Shown: positions 8,195 through 17,884 of the stretch, in pieces | Numbering within the stretch: position 1 is the stretch's first letter | How the letters are laid out: every line of letters starts with the position of its first letter | Source of the DNA: an uncultured Bacteroidales bacterium | Lineage (GTDB): Bacteria > Bacteroidota > Bacteroidia > Bacteroidales > UBA932 | Assembly: GCA_944325435.1 (NCBI GenBank) | Contig: CALVAC010000001.1 | Span: 62,001-126,000, forward strand | Length of the DNA stretch: 64,000 nucleotides | Reading direction: 5' to 3' | Translations under genes and position numbers: made by a program | Notes under the pieces: generated by a model | What the model saw: only the letters and a program-made list of their open reading frames with translations | Database searches by the model: none | Told to the model about the DNA's origin: nothing

Positions 8195-10825
8195 ATGATG
8201 ACTTCAAAGGAAATAAGGAAAGCTTTTCTGGACTTTTTCGCGTCCAAAGGACACACCATAGTGCCATCGGCTCCGATGGTAGTCAAGAATGACCCTACAC
8301 TCATGTTCACCAATGCAGGCATGAACCAGTTCAAGGACTGGTTCCTCGGCAACAGCGCACCCAGATACAGAAGGGTGACCGACAGTCAGAAATGCCTCAG
8401 GGTGAGCGGCAAGCACAATGACCTGGAGGAAGTGGGGCACGACTCGTACCATCACACCATGTTCGAGATGCTCGGGAACTGGAGTTTCGGAGACTATTTC
8501 AAGGCGGAAGCCATCGACTGGGCCTGGGAACTGCTCACAGAGGTTTACGGCATCGACAGGGAACGGCTTTACGTAACCGTTTTCAAAGGAGATGAGGCAG
8601 ACGGGACAGAAATGGACGTAGAGGCGAGAGACAGATGGAAACTTCACGTCCCGGAAGACAGGATTCTGCTCGGGGACAAGCATGACAATTTCTGGGAAAT
8701 GGGGGACACAGGTCCGTGCGGCCCGTGCAGCGAGATACATATTGACCTGAGAAGCGATGAGGAGAGAGCGGCAGTGCCGGGACGGGAACTGGTGAACACG
8801 GGCAACCCTCTGGTCATCGAGATCTGGAACCTCGTGTTCATGCAGTTCAACCGAAAGGCCAGCGGAGAACTGGAGCCGCTTCCTAACAGGAATGTGGACA
8901 CGGGAATGGGTTTCGAGAGGCTTTGTATGGTACTCCAGGGCAAGACGAGCAACTACGACACCGATGTGTTCACTGGGATGATCCGCAGGATAGAGGACCT
9001 TTCCGGCCACAGATACGGCGAAAACGGCAAGACGGATGTGGCAATGAGGGTGATCGCTGACCATATCAGGGCCATCAGCTTCTCCATAGCCGATGGACAG
9101 CTGCCCTCAAATGTCAAGGCGGGATATGTCATAAGGAGGATACTCCGTCGTGCAGTACGTTACGGATATACATTTCTCGGGTTCAGTGAACCGTTCCTCT
9201 GCCGTCTGGTCGGACAGCTCGTGGAGGATATGGGAGAGTCGTATCCGGAGATAGCCGCACAGCAAGAGCTCGTAGAAAGGGTGATCCGTGAGGAGGAAAT
9301 GGCTTTTCTCCGCACCCTTGACAGAGGTATCCGACTGATGGACAACATTATGGAGAAATCCAAGGCCGACAGGGTAATCAAGGGAGAAGATGCTTTCGTG
9401 CTGTATGACACTTTCGGCTTCCCTATCGACCTGAGCGAGCTGATAGCTTCCGAGAACGGCTACACCATCGACCTTGATGGTTTCGAGAAAGAGCTGCAGA
9501 AACAGAAGGAGCGCGCCCGCAACGCCACTGCGATAGAATCGGGAGACTGGGTGGAGTTCCATCACTGCGAGAATGTGGAATTCGCTGGATATGACTGCAC
9601 ATCCCTGGAAGGGGCGATACTCACCCGCCACCGCACCGTCAGGGCGAAGAACAGGACAATGTACCAGCTCGTATTCGACCGCACCCCTTTCTATGCGGAG
9701 ATGGGTGGCGAAGTAGGAGACACCGGATATATAGTGGCAGGAGATGGAGAGAAGATAGCCATCACGAACACAATCAAGGAGAACAATCTGACAATCCATA
9801 TCGCGGAACGGATACCATCCGACTGCGAAGACAGCTTCAGCCTCGTCGTCGATGCCAGGAGACGGAGGATGATATCATCCAACCATACTGCCACACACCT
9901 GCTTCACAAGGCATTGAGGGAAATACTCGGGCCCCACGTGGAACAGAAAGGCTCGTTCGTGACCGACTCGTACTTCCGCTTCGACTTCTCCCATTTCGAG
10001 AAACTCTCGGATGAACAGATAGACCTTGTCGAGAACAGGGTGAATGAACTTGTACGCGAGAATTCACCTCTCGAAGAAAACCGCGCCGCCACCATGGAGG
10101 AAGCCCGAGCAATGGGAGCGATGGCCCTTTTCGGAGAGAAATACGGAGACCGGGTGCGCATCGTCAAGTTCGGTGATTCCGTGGAACTGTGCGGAGGCTG
10201 CCATGCAGCCGCCACAGGGCAGATAGGGTTCTTCAAGATTGTCTCGGAATCAGCGATTGCCGCAGGAGTGCGCAGGATAGAGGCAGTCACCGGACCGTAT
10301 GCGGAGAAGGTGGTGGATGCGATGGAGAATTCTTTCCGCGCAGCGAAGGCTCTGTTCAACAACGCTCCTGACCTTGCCGGTGCAATCGGGAAACTGATTG
10401 AAGAGAACGAGCATTTCAGGAAAGAAGTCGAGGCGGTTGCCAGGGAGAAGAGTGCGGCTTTCAAGAAGACCATACTCGAAATGAGCCACCCTGTAAACGG
10501 CATCAATGTAGTGGCTATCGGTCCTGACAAGGCCGCGCAGGTCAATCCAGACATAGCGAAAAGGGCATGTCAGATGCTCCAGAAAGAGGCAGAGAATCTT
10601 GTGGTCGCAGCCGCATACGAATCCGGGGGAAAACCGCAGCTCCTGCTGATGTATTCCGATGACCTCGTCAGGAACGGGCACAATGCCGGGAAAGATGTCA
10701 AGGAGGCTGCCGGACTCATCCTCGGAGGAGGAGGCGGACAGCCGGGGTTCGCAACTGCCGGAGGCAAGAACCCGGCCGGTCTCGCGGATGCTCTCGACAA
10801 GATGGTAGAGCTCGCCACCCGGTAG
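8195..10825 (+). CDS. alaS: Alanyl-tRNA synthetase
   Basis: Charges tRNA-Ala with alanine and edits mischarged Ser/Gly. The 876-residue protein starts (M)[19 protein letters not shown] with the class II catalytic core ([35 protein letters not shown]). The editing domain has HTATHLLH near residues 563-570 and ELCGGCH near 664-670, followed by a coiled linker and a glycine-rich C-terminal domain ([14 protein letters not shown]). Either of two adjacent ATGs (8195, 8198) could start. All expected domains are present. Confidence 0.97.
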   Translation: MMTSKEIRKAFLDFFASKGHTIVPSAPMVVKNDPTLMFTNAGMNQFKDWFLGNSAPRYRRVTDSQKCLRVSGKHNDLEEVGHDSYHHTMFEMLGNWSFGDYFKAEAIDWAWELLTEVYGIDRERLYVTVFKGDEADGTEMDVEARDRWKLHVPEDRILLGDKHDNFWEMGDTGPCGPCSEIHIDLRSDEERAAVPGRELVNTGNPLVIEIWNLVFMQFNRKASGELEPLPNRNVDTGMGFERLCMVLQGKTSNYDTDVFTGMIRRIEDLSGHRYGENGKTDVAMRVIADHIRAISFSIADGQLPSNVKAGYVIRRILRRAVRYGYTFLGFSEPFLCRLVGQLVEDMGESYPEIAAQQELVERVIREEEMAFLRTLDRGIRLMDNIMEKSKADRVIKGEDAFVLYDTFGFPIDLSELIASENGYTIDLDGFEKELQKQKERARNATAIESGDWVEFHHCENVEFAGYDCTSLEGAILTRHRTVRAKNRTMYQLVFDRTPFYAEMGGEVGDTGYIVAGDGEKIAITNTIKENNLTIHIAERIPSDCEDSFSLVVDARRRRMISSNHTATHLLHKALREILGPHVEQKGSFVTDSYFRFDFSHFEKLSDEQIDLVENRVNELVRENSPLEENRAATMEEARAMGAMALFGEKYGDRVRIVKFGDSVELCGGCHAAATGQIGFFKIVSESAIAAGVRRIEAVTGPYAEKVVDAMENSFRAAKALFNNAPDLAGAIGKLIEENEHFRKEVEAVAREKSAAFKKTILEMSHPVNGINVVAIGPDKAAQVNPDIAKRACQMLQKEAENLVVAAAYESGGKPQLLLMYSDDLVRNGHNAGKDVKEAAGLILGGGGGQPGFATAGGKNPAGLADALDKMVELATR

Positions 10826-10923
10826 CCGGAACGGCCTTTGAAGACTTGATGGCCCGGTCTGCATCAATCCGCAGATGCAAGGCCGTCGAGGAATGAAAAG
10901 ATGCCTTTAATTCAGACCAGGGG

Positions 10924-13392
10924 ATGAAGAAACTGGACCAGTTCATATTAAAATCATTCGTAGGACCGTTCATAGCGATCCTGCTGGTCGTCATCTTCAT
11001 TCTGATGATGCAGTTCCTGTGGCTCTACATCGATGAACTTGTAGGCAAAGGCTTGAGTTTCAAGGTTATACTCGAATTTCTCGGATGGGGAAGCATAACG
11101 CTTATCCCTCTTTCACTGCCGCTTGCCACCCTGCTTGCATCGATGATGACCCTGGGCACTCTCGGGGAGAACAACGAACTGCTCGCAATCAAGGCTGCAG
11201 GAATATCGTTGCGCAGGGTGCTCGTACCTCTGATATTCGCTTCTGCTGTCATAAGTATCGGTGCGTTCTTCATATCCAACAACCTCATTCCTGTCGCATA
11301 CAACAAGATTTTCACTCTGAGGGATGACATAGGCAGGACCAAGGAGGAAATCAAGATTCCGACAGGGACCTTCTATGATGGGATAGATGGATATGTGTTG
11401 AGGGTAGATACAAGAAACGATGAGACAGGGATGATGTACGGTGTAATGGTCTACAACCATACCGGGAACAAGGGGAACACGAGCCTGACCCTTGCCGACT
11501 CTGCGATGATGAAGATGACAGCCGACAAGAAAGCATTGACTTTCACCCTGTTCAGCGGAGAGAACTATGAGGAGACCAACACCAGAAAATTCAGGGATAC
11601 GACACTGCAGCTCCAGAAGATAGACTTCGACAGGCAGTCGCTCGTGATTCCTCTGGAGAACTACGCTTTCCAGAAATCGGAGGACACCAGGTTTGATGAT
11701 GAGGTCAAGTCCATGAACCTCAAACAGCTGGAACACAGCCAGGATTCGATAGGAGGCCTCGCGACAGGTATGAGGAGCGACCAGCTGGCAAGCCTTAGGT
11801 CAGGACGGGCTTTCAAGTACAATGACCAGCTGGACACTGCCAGACGGTCTGGTATCAGAAGCAATTTCGACTATTCCGTGCTGGAAGATGAAGAGACTGA
11901 TTTCGACAAGGAAATCTCTATGAGGGAAAAGGCGATAAACAGCGTGAACGAATACATATCGACCCTGACGACATTCTCCCGGGAAAGCTACCATTACACA
12001 TTTCTGTTGAGGAGGATAGATGTGGAGATACTGAAGAAGTTCGCCCTCTCCCTCGCATGTTTCATCTTCTTTTTCATCGGCGCCCCGTTAGGAGCCCTGA
12101 TCAGGAAAGGAGGACTCGGCACTCCGGCCATCATTTCCGTGCTGTTCTTCGTGCTGTACTGGGTGATAGACATTACAGGAACCAAGCTGGCGAACGACGG
12201 GGCCGTCGGTGCCCCGATGGGGGTATTCATTTCCTCATATATACTTTTCCCTATCGGCATCTTCCTGACCTACAAGGCAATCAACGACTCTTCGATATTG
12301 AATATGGATAAAATCAGCGCAATAGTCAAGAAAATAAGGAACGCAGTGATGGGCAGACTCAGAAAGACAAGGATAGTATTTATGGGAACACCGGAATTCG
12401 CTGTCGCATCCCTCGATGCACTGGTACAGAACGGATACAATGTCATCGGGGTGGTCACTGTGGCGGACAAGGCCAGCGGCAGAGGGCTCAAAGTCCACGA
12501 AAGTCCTGTGAAGAAATATGCCACGGAGCACAATATCCCTGTCCTGCAGCCGGTCTCCCTGAAAGATCCCGCATTCCTCGAAGCCCTCGGGGCGTGGAAA
12601 GCGGACCTGTTTGTGGTGGTAGCCTTCCGTATGCTGCCCAAAGCCGTATGGGAGATGCCGAGACTGGGCACATTCAACCTCCATGCCGCCCTTCTGCCAC
12701 AGTACAGGGGTGCAGCCCCTATAAACTGGGCCGTAATCAACGGCGACCATATCACAGGAGTCACCACATTCATGATCGATGACGGTATGGACACTGGACA
12801 TATCATCTATAGGGAACAGTGCAGAATCCTCGATACCGATACGGCAGGAGATGTCCACGACAAGCTTATGGAGACCGGAGCGAAAGTCGTTGTCCAGACT
12901 GTCGACTCCATCATAGACAAGAACATAGAACTGAGACTGCAGAAGAGTTTCATACAGGGTTCGGAAGTCCTCAGGCCTGCGCCTAAGCTGACAAGGGAGC
13001 TGTGCCATATAGACTGGGACGACACTACAAGGCATATATACAACCTCATCAGGGGGTTGAGCCCGTATCCGGCAGCCTACACCGAACTGGCCGGAGATGA
13101 CAAGGCCCCTGTTCAGCTCAAGATATACTCCGGATACGAGGCCAACGGGGATGAATACCGCCGGATGCTGGAAGAAAACGGTATGGACAAGGCTGCCCCG
13201 GGCACGGTCCTTTCTGATGGCAGGACATATCTCGCCATAGCAGCCAGGGATGGGGCGATAGCCATCACCGACCTTCAGCTCGCAGGCAAGAGGAGGATGG
13301 ATGTCAAGGATTTCCTGATCGGATTCAGGAATCCGCAGTCTTACACCACGACCCGGGGCACATCATCCGCATTCCTCGGGAAGCATGCATAA
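10924..13392 (+). CDS. LptG-like permease fused in frame to methionyl-tRNA formyltransferase
   Basis: One uninterrupted 822-codon frame encodes two unrelated proteins. Residues 1 to about 475 are an LptF/LptG (YjgP/YjgQ) permease that moves lipopolysaccharide out of the inner membrane: N-terminal helices, a periplasmic beta domain, and three C-terminal helices (KKFALSLACFIFFFIGAPLG). Residues 476-822 are a complete Fmt, which formylates initiator Met-tRNA: RIVFMGTPEFAV, FNLHAALLPQYRGAAPIN with catalytic Asn/His, VTTFMIDDGMDTG with catalytic Asp, and the C-terminal domain. No stop separates them. Fmt could also start internally at ATG 12349. Losing one A from the AAAA run at 12331-12334 would create TAA right after the permease, so either a real fusion or a one-base change or error is possible. 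thiN follows by 11 bases. Confidence 0.85.
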   Translation: MKKLDQFILKSFVGPFIAILLVVIFILMMQFLWLYIDELVGKGLSFKVILEFLGWGSITLIPLSLPLATLLASMMTLGTLGENNELLAIKAAGISLRRVLVPLIFASAVISIGAFFISNNLIPVAYNKIFTLRDDIGRTKEEIKIPTGTFYDGIDGYVLRVDTRNDETGMMYGVMVYNHTGNKGNTSLTLADSAMMKMTADKKALTFTLFSGENYEETNTRKFRDTTLQLQKIDFDRQSLVIPLENYAFQKSEDTRFDDEVKSMNLKQLEHSQDSIGGLATGMRSDQLASLRSGRAFKYNDQLDTARRSGIRSNFDYSVLEDEETDFDKEISMREKAINSVNEYISTLTTFSRESYHYTFLLRRIDVEILKKFALSLACFIFFFIGAPLGALIRKGGLGTPAIISVLFFVLYWVIDITGTKLANDGAVGAPMGVFISSYILFPIGIFLTYKAINDSSILNMDKISAIVKKIRNAVMGRLRKTRIVFMGTPEFAVASLDALVQNGYNVIGVVTVADKASGRGLKVHESPVKKYATEHNIPVLQPVSLKDPAFLEALGAWKADLFVVVAFRMLPKAVWEMPRLGTFNLHAALLPQYRGAAPINWAVINGDHITGVTTFMIDDGMDTGHIIYREQCRILDTDTAGDVHDKLMETGAKVVVQTVDSIIDKNIELRLQKSFIQGSEVLRPAPKLTRELCHIDWDDTTRHIYNLIRGLSPYPAAYTELAGDDKAPVQLKIYSGYEANGDEYRRMLEENGMDKAAPGTVLSDGRTYLAIAARDGAIAITDLQLAGKRRMDVKDFLIGFRNPQSYTTTRGTSSAFLGKHA

Positions 13393-13403
13393 ATGCAAGT
13401 TAT

Positions 13404-14066
13404 ATGGGTAAAAGTGCTGCAATCATAGGGAACGGGTTGTTCCCGAAGAAAGAATACCCTCTGTACCTGCTTTCCAAGGCAGACTACATCATCTGCTGCG
13501 ATGGAGCCTTCTCCAGCTATCTGCGGTATTCCAGGGCTGCCGGGGAAACGAGACTCCCGGATGCTATAACCGGAGACATGGATTCACTTCCTCCCTCACT
13601 CCAGAAAAGATACGGCGACCTCATCATAAGGGATGCGGACCAGGAGACCAACGACCAGACAAAGGCCTTCCGCCATATAATCGATAACTGCAGGGATGTG
13701 ACGGAGATATGCTTTCTGGCAGCCACAGGCAAACGCGAGGACCATACGATAGGCAATATGTCCCTGCTGATGGATTATGCAAGGGATGCAGAGGTGAAAG
13801 CAAGGGGGATAAGCCTGCAGATGGTATCCGACTTTTCCACAATACTGCCGGTGACGGACAGCATCGAGATAGACTGCGGGACCGGACGGAAGATTTCCAT
13901 CCTCTCTCCGGACTGCAGCCTGAAGATACGTTCCACCGGCCTCCAGTGGCCGACAGACAATGTAATATTCGACAACTGGTGGAAAGCCACGCTGAACCGG
14001 GCCTCCGAAGATACCGTGAAACTCACATTCAGCCACCCTTCGGTTGCTCTCATCATTATGGACTGA
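13404..14066 (+). CDS. thiN: Thiamine pyrophosphokinase
   Basis: Transfers pyrophosphate from ATP to thiamine to make thiamine diphosphate in the cytoplasm. The 220-residue protein shows the family signatures ITGDMDSL (about residues 52-59), DADQETNDQTKA, and TGKREDHTIGN, then a C-terminal beta domain with the SxxTGLQW-like IRSTGLQWP segment. The start follows the fused lptG-fmt stop by 11 bases, so it is probably co-transcribed. No TPP riboswitch was recognised upstream. Confidence 0.88.
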   Translation: MGKSAAIIGNGLFPKKEYPLYLLSKADYIICCDGAFSSYLRYSRAAGETRLPDAITGDMDSLPPSLQKRYGDLIIRDADQETNDQTKAFRHIIDNCRDVTEICFLAATGKREDHTIGNMSLLMDYARDAEVKARGISLQMVSDFSTILPVTDSIEIDCGTGRKISILSPDCSLKIRSTGLQWPTDNVIFDNWWKATLNRASEDTVKLTFSHPSVALIIMD

Positions 14067-14151
14067 CCGCAGATCCATACGGTCCACATCCCGGATATGG
14101 ATTTTTCAGGAAGAATTTATTAACTTTAGGGTTTTATATCAGTTTAGCTAT

Positions 14152-15411
14152 ATGGGCACAGAAAAATATTTTCCTTCGACCAGGGATATCGAAAAGGCGG
14201 CGGAGACCCTTTCCGAGATACTGGAGCCGACAATGCTCCAGAAGAACGCCAACCTCTCCGAAAGATACGGTTGCGACGTGTTCCTCAAACGTGAAGACCT
14301 CCAGATGGTGCGTTCATACAAGATAAGGGGGGCATACAACAAGATAAGGACGCTTTCTCCAGGAGTGCTGAAATACGGGATCGTATGCGCAAGCGCCGGA
14401 AACCATGCGCAGGGGGTTGCGTTCTCATGCAACAAGCTGCATATAATGGGCTCCATCTATATGCCGACGACCACTCCGAGGCAGAAGATCGAATCAGTGA
14501 AGATGTTCGGGAAAGAGTATGTGGACATCGTGCTCACCGGAGACACCTTCGATGCGGCGAATTCAGCGGCGATAGAGTATGCAAAACGGAGCGGCAAGAC
14601 ATTCATTCCCCCATTCGATGACAAGAAGATAATCGAGGGACAGGGGACGATAGGCTATGAGATGGTGAAGCAGATGCAGGAACCTCTCGACTATGTCTTC
14701 ATCCCTATCGGAGGAGGAGGACTCGCATCGGGAGTCGGGGCATATCTCAAGGAGAAATGGCCGCAGACTAAAATCATAGGAGTGGAGCCGGCAGGAGCGG
14801 CAAGCATGAAGGCATCCATAGAGAACGGACATGTCACCGAACTGGACACCATCGACAAGTTCGTGGACGGGGCCGCCGTGAAAAAGGCCGGAGAACTGAC
14901 ATACGAAATCTGCCGTCAGGTGCTGGATGACATCATCCCGGTACCGGAAGGAGCAGTCTGCACCACCATCATCGAGATGTACAACAAGAGCGCGATAGTG
15001 GTCGAACCTGCAGGAGCCCTCTCCATCTCCGCATTGCGGTTCTATGCGGACAAGGTAAGGGGCAAGAGGGTCGGCTGCATAGTCAGCGGCAGCAACAACG
15101 ACATCATCCGTATGGAGGAGATTCGCGAAAAGTCCATGCTGTACGAAGGGCTCAAGCACTATTTCATAGTGAATTTCCCTCAGCGCGCCGGAGCCTTCCT
15201 GTCGTTCATACGGGACAACCTCGGCCCCAAGGATGATCTGGTGCTCTTCCAGTACATCAAGAAGACCAACAAGGAGGAGGGACCTGCCCTTATAGGCATT
15301 GAAGTCGCCAGCCCGGAAGATTTCCACGCCCTTCTCAAAAGGATGGAAGCCAACAATGTGCTCTACGAGTATATAAACGAAAACAACAGACTACTTGAAA
15401 TTCTTATCTGA
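14152..15411 (+). CDS. ilvA: Threonine ammonia-lyase (biosynthetic threonine dehydratase)
   Basis: PLP enzyme that converts threonine to 2-oxobutanoate, the first step to isoleucine. The 419-residue protein has the PLP lysine in RSYKIRGAYN, the phosphate-binding loop PIGGGGLASG, and a C-terminal ACT-like regulatory segment (KHYFIVNFPQRAGAFLSFI onward, from about residue 340). That makes feedback control by isoleucine likely. I chose ATG 14152; an imperfect promoter box TAACTTTA (14121-14128) lies just upstream. ilvE begins 2 bases after its stop. Confidence 0.93.
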   Translation: MGTEKYFPSTRDIEKAAETLSEILEPTMLQKNANLSERYGCDVFLKREDLQMVRSYKIRGAYNKIRTLSPGVLKYGIVCASAGNHAQGVAFSCNKLHIMGSIYMPTTTPRQKIESVKMFGKEYVDIVLTGDTFDAANSAAIEYAKRSGKTFIPPFDDKKIIEGQGTIGYEMVKQMQEPLDYVFIPIGGGGLASGVGAYLKEKWPQTKIIGVEPAGAASMKASIENGHVTELDTIDKFVDGAAVKKAGELTYEICRQVLDDIIPVPEGAVCTTIIEMYNKSAIVVEPAGALSISALRFYADKVRGKRVGCIVSGSNNDIIRMEEIREKSMLYEGLKHYFIVNFPQRAGAFLSFIRDNLGPKDDLVLFQYIKKTNKEEGPALIGIEVASPEDFHALLKRMEANNVLYEYINENNRLLEILI

Positions 15412-15413
15412 CC

Positions 15414-16454
15414 ATGGAAACAATCAACTGGGACAATCTGGGTTTCGCATACAGAAAGACTGCGACAATCCTGAGGTGCACTTACAAGGACGGTGCATGG
15501 GGAGAGGTTGAAAGCCTAACTGATGACAACATCGCAATCAGTTCTTTTGCCGGATGCCTGCACTACAGCATCGAATGCTTCGAAGGGCTGAAGGCATTCA
15601 GGGGAAAGGACGGCAAGGTCAGGATATTCAGGCCGGAGGAGAATGCAAGAAGGCTGCAGTCATCTGCCGCATCGCTTTTCATACCGGCACCATCTGAAGA
15701 ACTGTTCATCTCAATGTGCAGGAGGCTTGTGAAGGAGAACATCGACTATCTCCCTCCATACGGGCACAATGCATCCCTGTACATCAGGCCTACACTTATC
15801 GGGTCAAACCCACAGCTCGGAGTGAAATCCTCGAACGAGGTAGTGCTGTATATGCTCTGCTCGCCTGTAGGGGCATACGTCGGAGGGACTCTCCAGCCAT
15901 GCAACGCAGTCATCGCGAGGAACCACGACAGGGCCGCCACGTACGGGACAGGCAGATTCAAGGTCGGCGGTAACTATGCGGCATCCCTTTACGCACTCAA
16001 CATCGCACATCAGCAGGGATATTCAGCCGTACTCCACCTCGACCCTGCTGAACACAGGTTCATCGATGAGTTCAACTCATCCAACTTCTTCGGCATCAAA
16101 GGCAACACATACATCACTCCCAAGTCTGATTCGATACTTCCGTCCATCACCAACAAATCCCTGATCACGGTGGCAGAACACCTCGGCATGACAGTGGAAA
16201 GGAGGCAGGTGCCGGTAGAAGAGATGGATACATTCGAGGAGGTGGGAGAATGCGGCACCGCAGTGGTTATCACTCCGGTATCGTATATAGATGACAAGAC
16301 CCGCCTCGAGGACAAGGATATCACGAAGAGATATTCATTCTATTCGGATACGGAATGCGGACCGAAGAGCCTCCGTCTGTACAGGATGATCACCGGCATC
16401 CAGTACGGGGAAATAGAAGACCCGTTCGGATGGTGTACATTCGTGGAAGAGTGA
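15414..16454 (+). CDS. ilvE: Branched-chain amino acid aminotransferase
   Basis: Class IV PLP aminotransferase that makes valine, leucine and isoleucine from their 2-oxo acids. The 346-residue length and the motifs (HYSIECFEGLKAFRG, YIRPTLIGSNPQLGV, and GRFKVGGNYAASL containing the PLP lysine) fit the longer, eukaryote-like BCAT subgroup. It is tightly coupled to ilvA (2-base gap). Its stop is only 2 bases from the end of the convergent transporter gene, leaving no room for a terminator between them. Confidence 0.94.
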   Translation: METINWDNLGFAYRKTATILRCTYKDGAWGEVESLTDDNIAISSFAGCLHYSIECFEGLKAFRGKDGKVRIFRPEENARRLQSSAASLFIPAPSEELFISMCRRLVKENIDYLPPYGHNASLYIRPTLIGSNPQLGVKSSNEVVLYMLCSPVGAYVGGTLQPCNAVIARNHDRAATYGTGRFKVGGNYAASLYALNIAHQQGYSAVLHLDPAEHRFIDEFNSSNFFGIKGNTYITPKSDSILPSITNKSLITVAEHLGMTVERRQVPVEEMDTFEEVGECGTAVVITPVSYIDDKTRLEDKDITKRYSFYSDTECGPKSLRLYRMITGIQYGEIEDPFGWCTFVEE

Positions 16455-16456
16455 CA

Positions 16457-17740
16457 CTAAGCAATCTTGGAATAAGGGCCTTTGCCCGGATTCCTGAAAA
16501 AGATTGCAAACAGGATTGCCACAACAAGAGCATAACCGGCAAAGACATACCAGGCTGCACTCCAGTCTGGTATTTCTGCGTTATAGACAAGACGGTTCAC
16601 CACCGCCTGGGCGGACAGAGTACCTATAGTCGCACCTATCCCATTGGTCATCAGCATAAAAAGACCCTGTGCGCTGGACTTTATCTCATCCGATGACCTC
16701 TGCTCCACATACAAGGCCCCCGATATGTTGAAGAAATCGAAAGCGACACCGTAGACAATCATTGAAAGGATAAACATCCACACTCCGGCCCCCGGATCTC
16801 CAAGGCCGAACAGGCCGAAACGGAACACCCACGCTATCATTGCGATGAGCATAACCCTCTTGATACCGAAAAACTTCATCGCAACCGGTATCAGAAGAAT
16901 CCCGAGAGTCTCTGACATCTGCGATATAGATATCAGCGCGTTCGCGTTGCGCGCGCCCCAGGTGTCGGCAAACTCCGGAACCTCCTTGAAATGCGAGATG
17001 AACGGATTCGCAAAGCCGTTAGTTATCTGGAGAGCGACACCAAGAAGCATCGAGAAGACGAAGAATGTTGCCATTCCCCTGTCCTTGAACAGCCTGAAAG
17101 CCTTCGCTCCCAAAGCATCCGCGACACTCTGTGATTGGGCCTTTCTGTTGACCGGACAGTCAGGCAGAGTCAGGCAGTAGACAAAAAGGACGAATCCGAT
17201 GATACCGGAGACAAAAAACTGGTTGTATGTATGCTGGAACTGCACACCGTCCCCATCAGTCATGAAGTTGACGAAAAGCATGCTGCAGATGAAGCCTATC
17301 GTCCCGAACACTCTCACCGGAGGGAAATCCTTGACAGTATCATAGCCGTTCTTTACCAGCACCTTGAATGCCACCGAATTGGAAAGGGCTATAGTCGGCA
17401 TATAGAAAGCGACACCGACAGCATAAAGAGGGAACAGTATCCCGAACTTCACATCCGCCCCTGTGACAAACCCGTAATACCCGGCAGCGACCATTGCCGC
17501 TCCTGAAACGAGATGGCACAGACCAAGAAGCCTCTGCGCCGGGATATACTTGTCGGCGATTATGCCTATTACAGCAGGCATGAATATCGAGACGACACCC
17601 TGCATCGCATAGAAGAGACCAATCTTTTCGGCAAGCCCCACAGACACAAGATAACTCCCCATTGAAGTGAGATATGCCCCCCATACTGCCCACTGCAGAA
17701 AATTCATCAGGATCAGCCTGATACGCACCGCATTGTCCAT
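16457..17740 (-). CDS. Nucleoside:H+ symporter family MFS transporter
   Basis: A 427-residue inner-membrane transporter with 12 predicted helices. The N-terminus (MNFLQWAVWGAYLTSMGSYL) and the LWFLQF-like loop pattern match the NupG/XapB nucleoside:H+ symporter family of the major facilitator superfamily. Substrate is probably nucleosides, inferred from family only. It is a single-gene unit with a TATATTTG promoter box 56 bases upstream, divergent from tgt and convergent with ilvE. Confidence 0.85.
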   Translation of the reverse strand: MDNAVRIRLILMNFLQWAVWGAYLTSMGSYLVSVGLAEKIGLFYAMQGVVSIFMPAVIGIIADKYIPAQRLLGLCHLVSGAAMVAAGYYGFVTGADVKFGILFPLYAVGVAFYMPTIALSNSVAFKVLVKNGYDTVKDFPPVRVFGTIGFICSMLFVNFMTDGDGVQFQHTYNQFFVSGIIGFVLFVYCLTLPDCPVNRKAQSQSVADALGAKAFRLFKDRGMATFFVFSMLLGVALQITNGFANPFISHFKEVPEFADTWGARNANALISISQMSETLGILLIPVAMKFFGIKRVMLIAMIAWVFRFGLFGLGDPGAGVWMFILSMIVYGVAFDFFNISGALYVEQRSSDEIKSSAQGLFMLMTNGIGATIGTLSAQAVVNRLVYNAEIPDWSAAWYVFAGYALVVAILFAIFFRNPGKGPYSKIA

Positions 17741-17795
17741 ACCGGTATAGTTCTATATGTTTACGTGGCCCTGCATCCTTCAGGACACAGGTAGA

Positions 17796-17803
17796 CAAAT
17801 ATA
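17796..17803 (-). promoter_or_regulatory. TATATTTG -7 box for the nucleoside transporter
   Basis: Exact TAnnTTTG match on the minus strand, about 55 bases before the transporter start. No good -33 TTTG at the usual distance. Confidence 0.45.
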
Positions 17804-17826
17804 CGAAGATTTTGGACAAGTTTTAC

Positions 17827-17834
17827 TATCTTTG
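17827..17834 (+). promoter_or_regulatory. TATCTTTG -7 box for tgt
   Basis: Exact TAnnTTTG match 50 bases before the tgt start, pointing away from the transporter promoter. A TTTG (17811-17814) lies upstream, but closer than the normal spacing. Confidence 0.48.
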
Positions 17835-17884
17835 GAGGTTGAATTCACTTATATGGCTGCCCGGCAGCCGCAAGAGAGCGGACA

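Noticed and set aside
12057-12311. Plus-strand frame as an alternative LptG end
   Set aside because: It is a different frame from the permease with no permease-like helices; the true alternative end is the TAA made by losing one A at 12331-12334.
16455-16456. Terminator between ilvE and the convergent transporter gene
   Set aside because: The stops are only 2 bases apart and no hairpin with a T-run was seen nearby.
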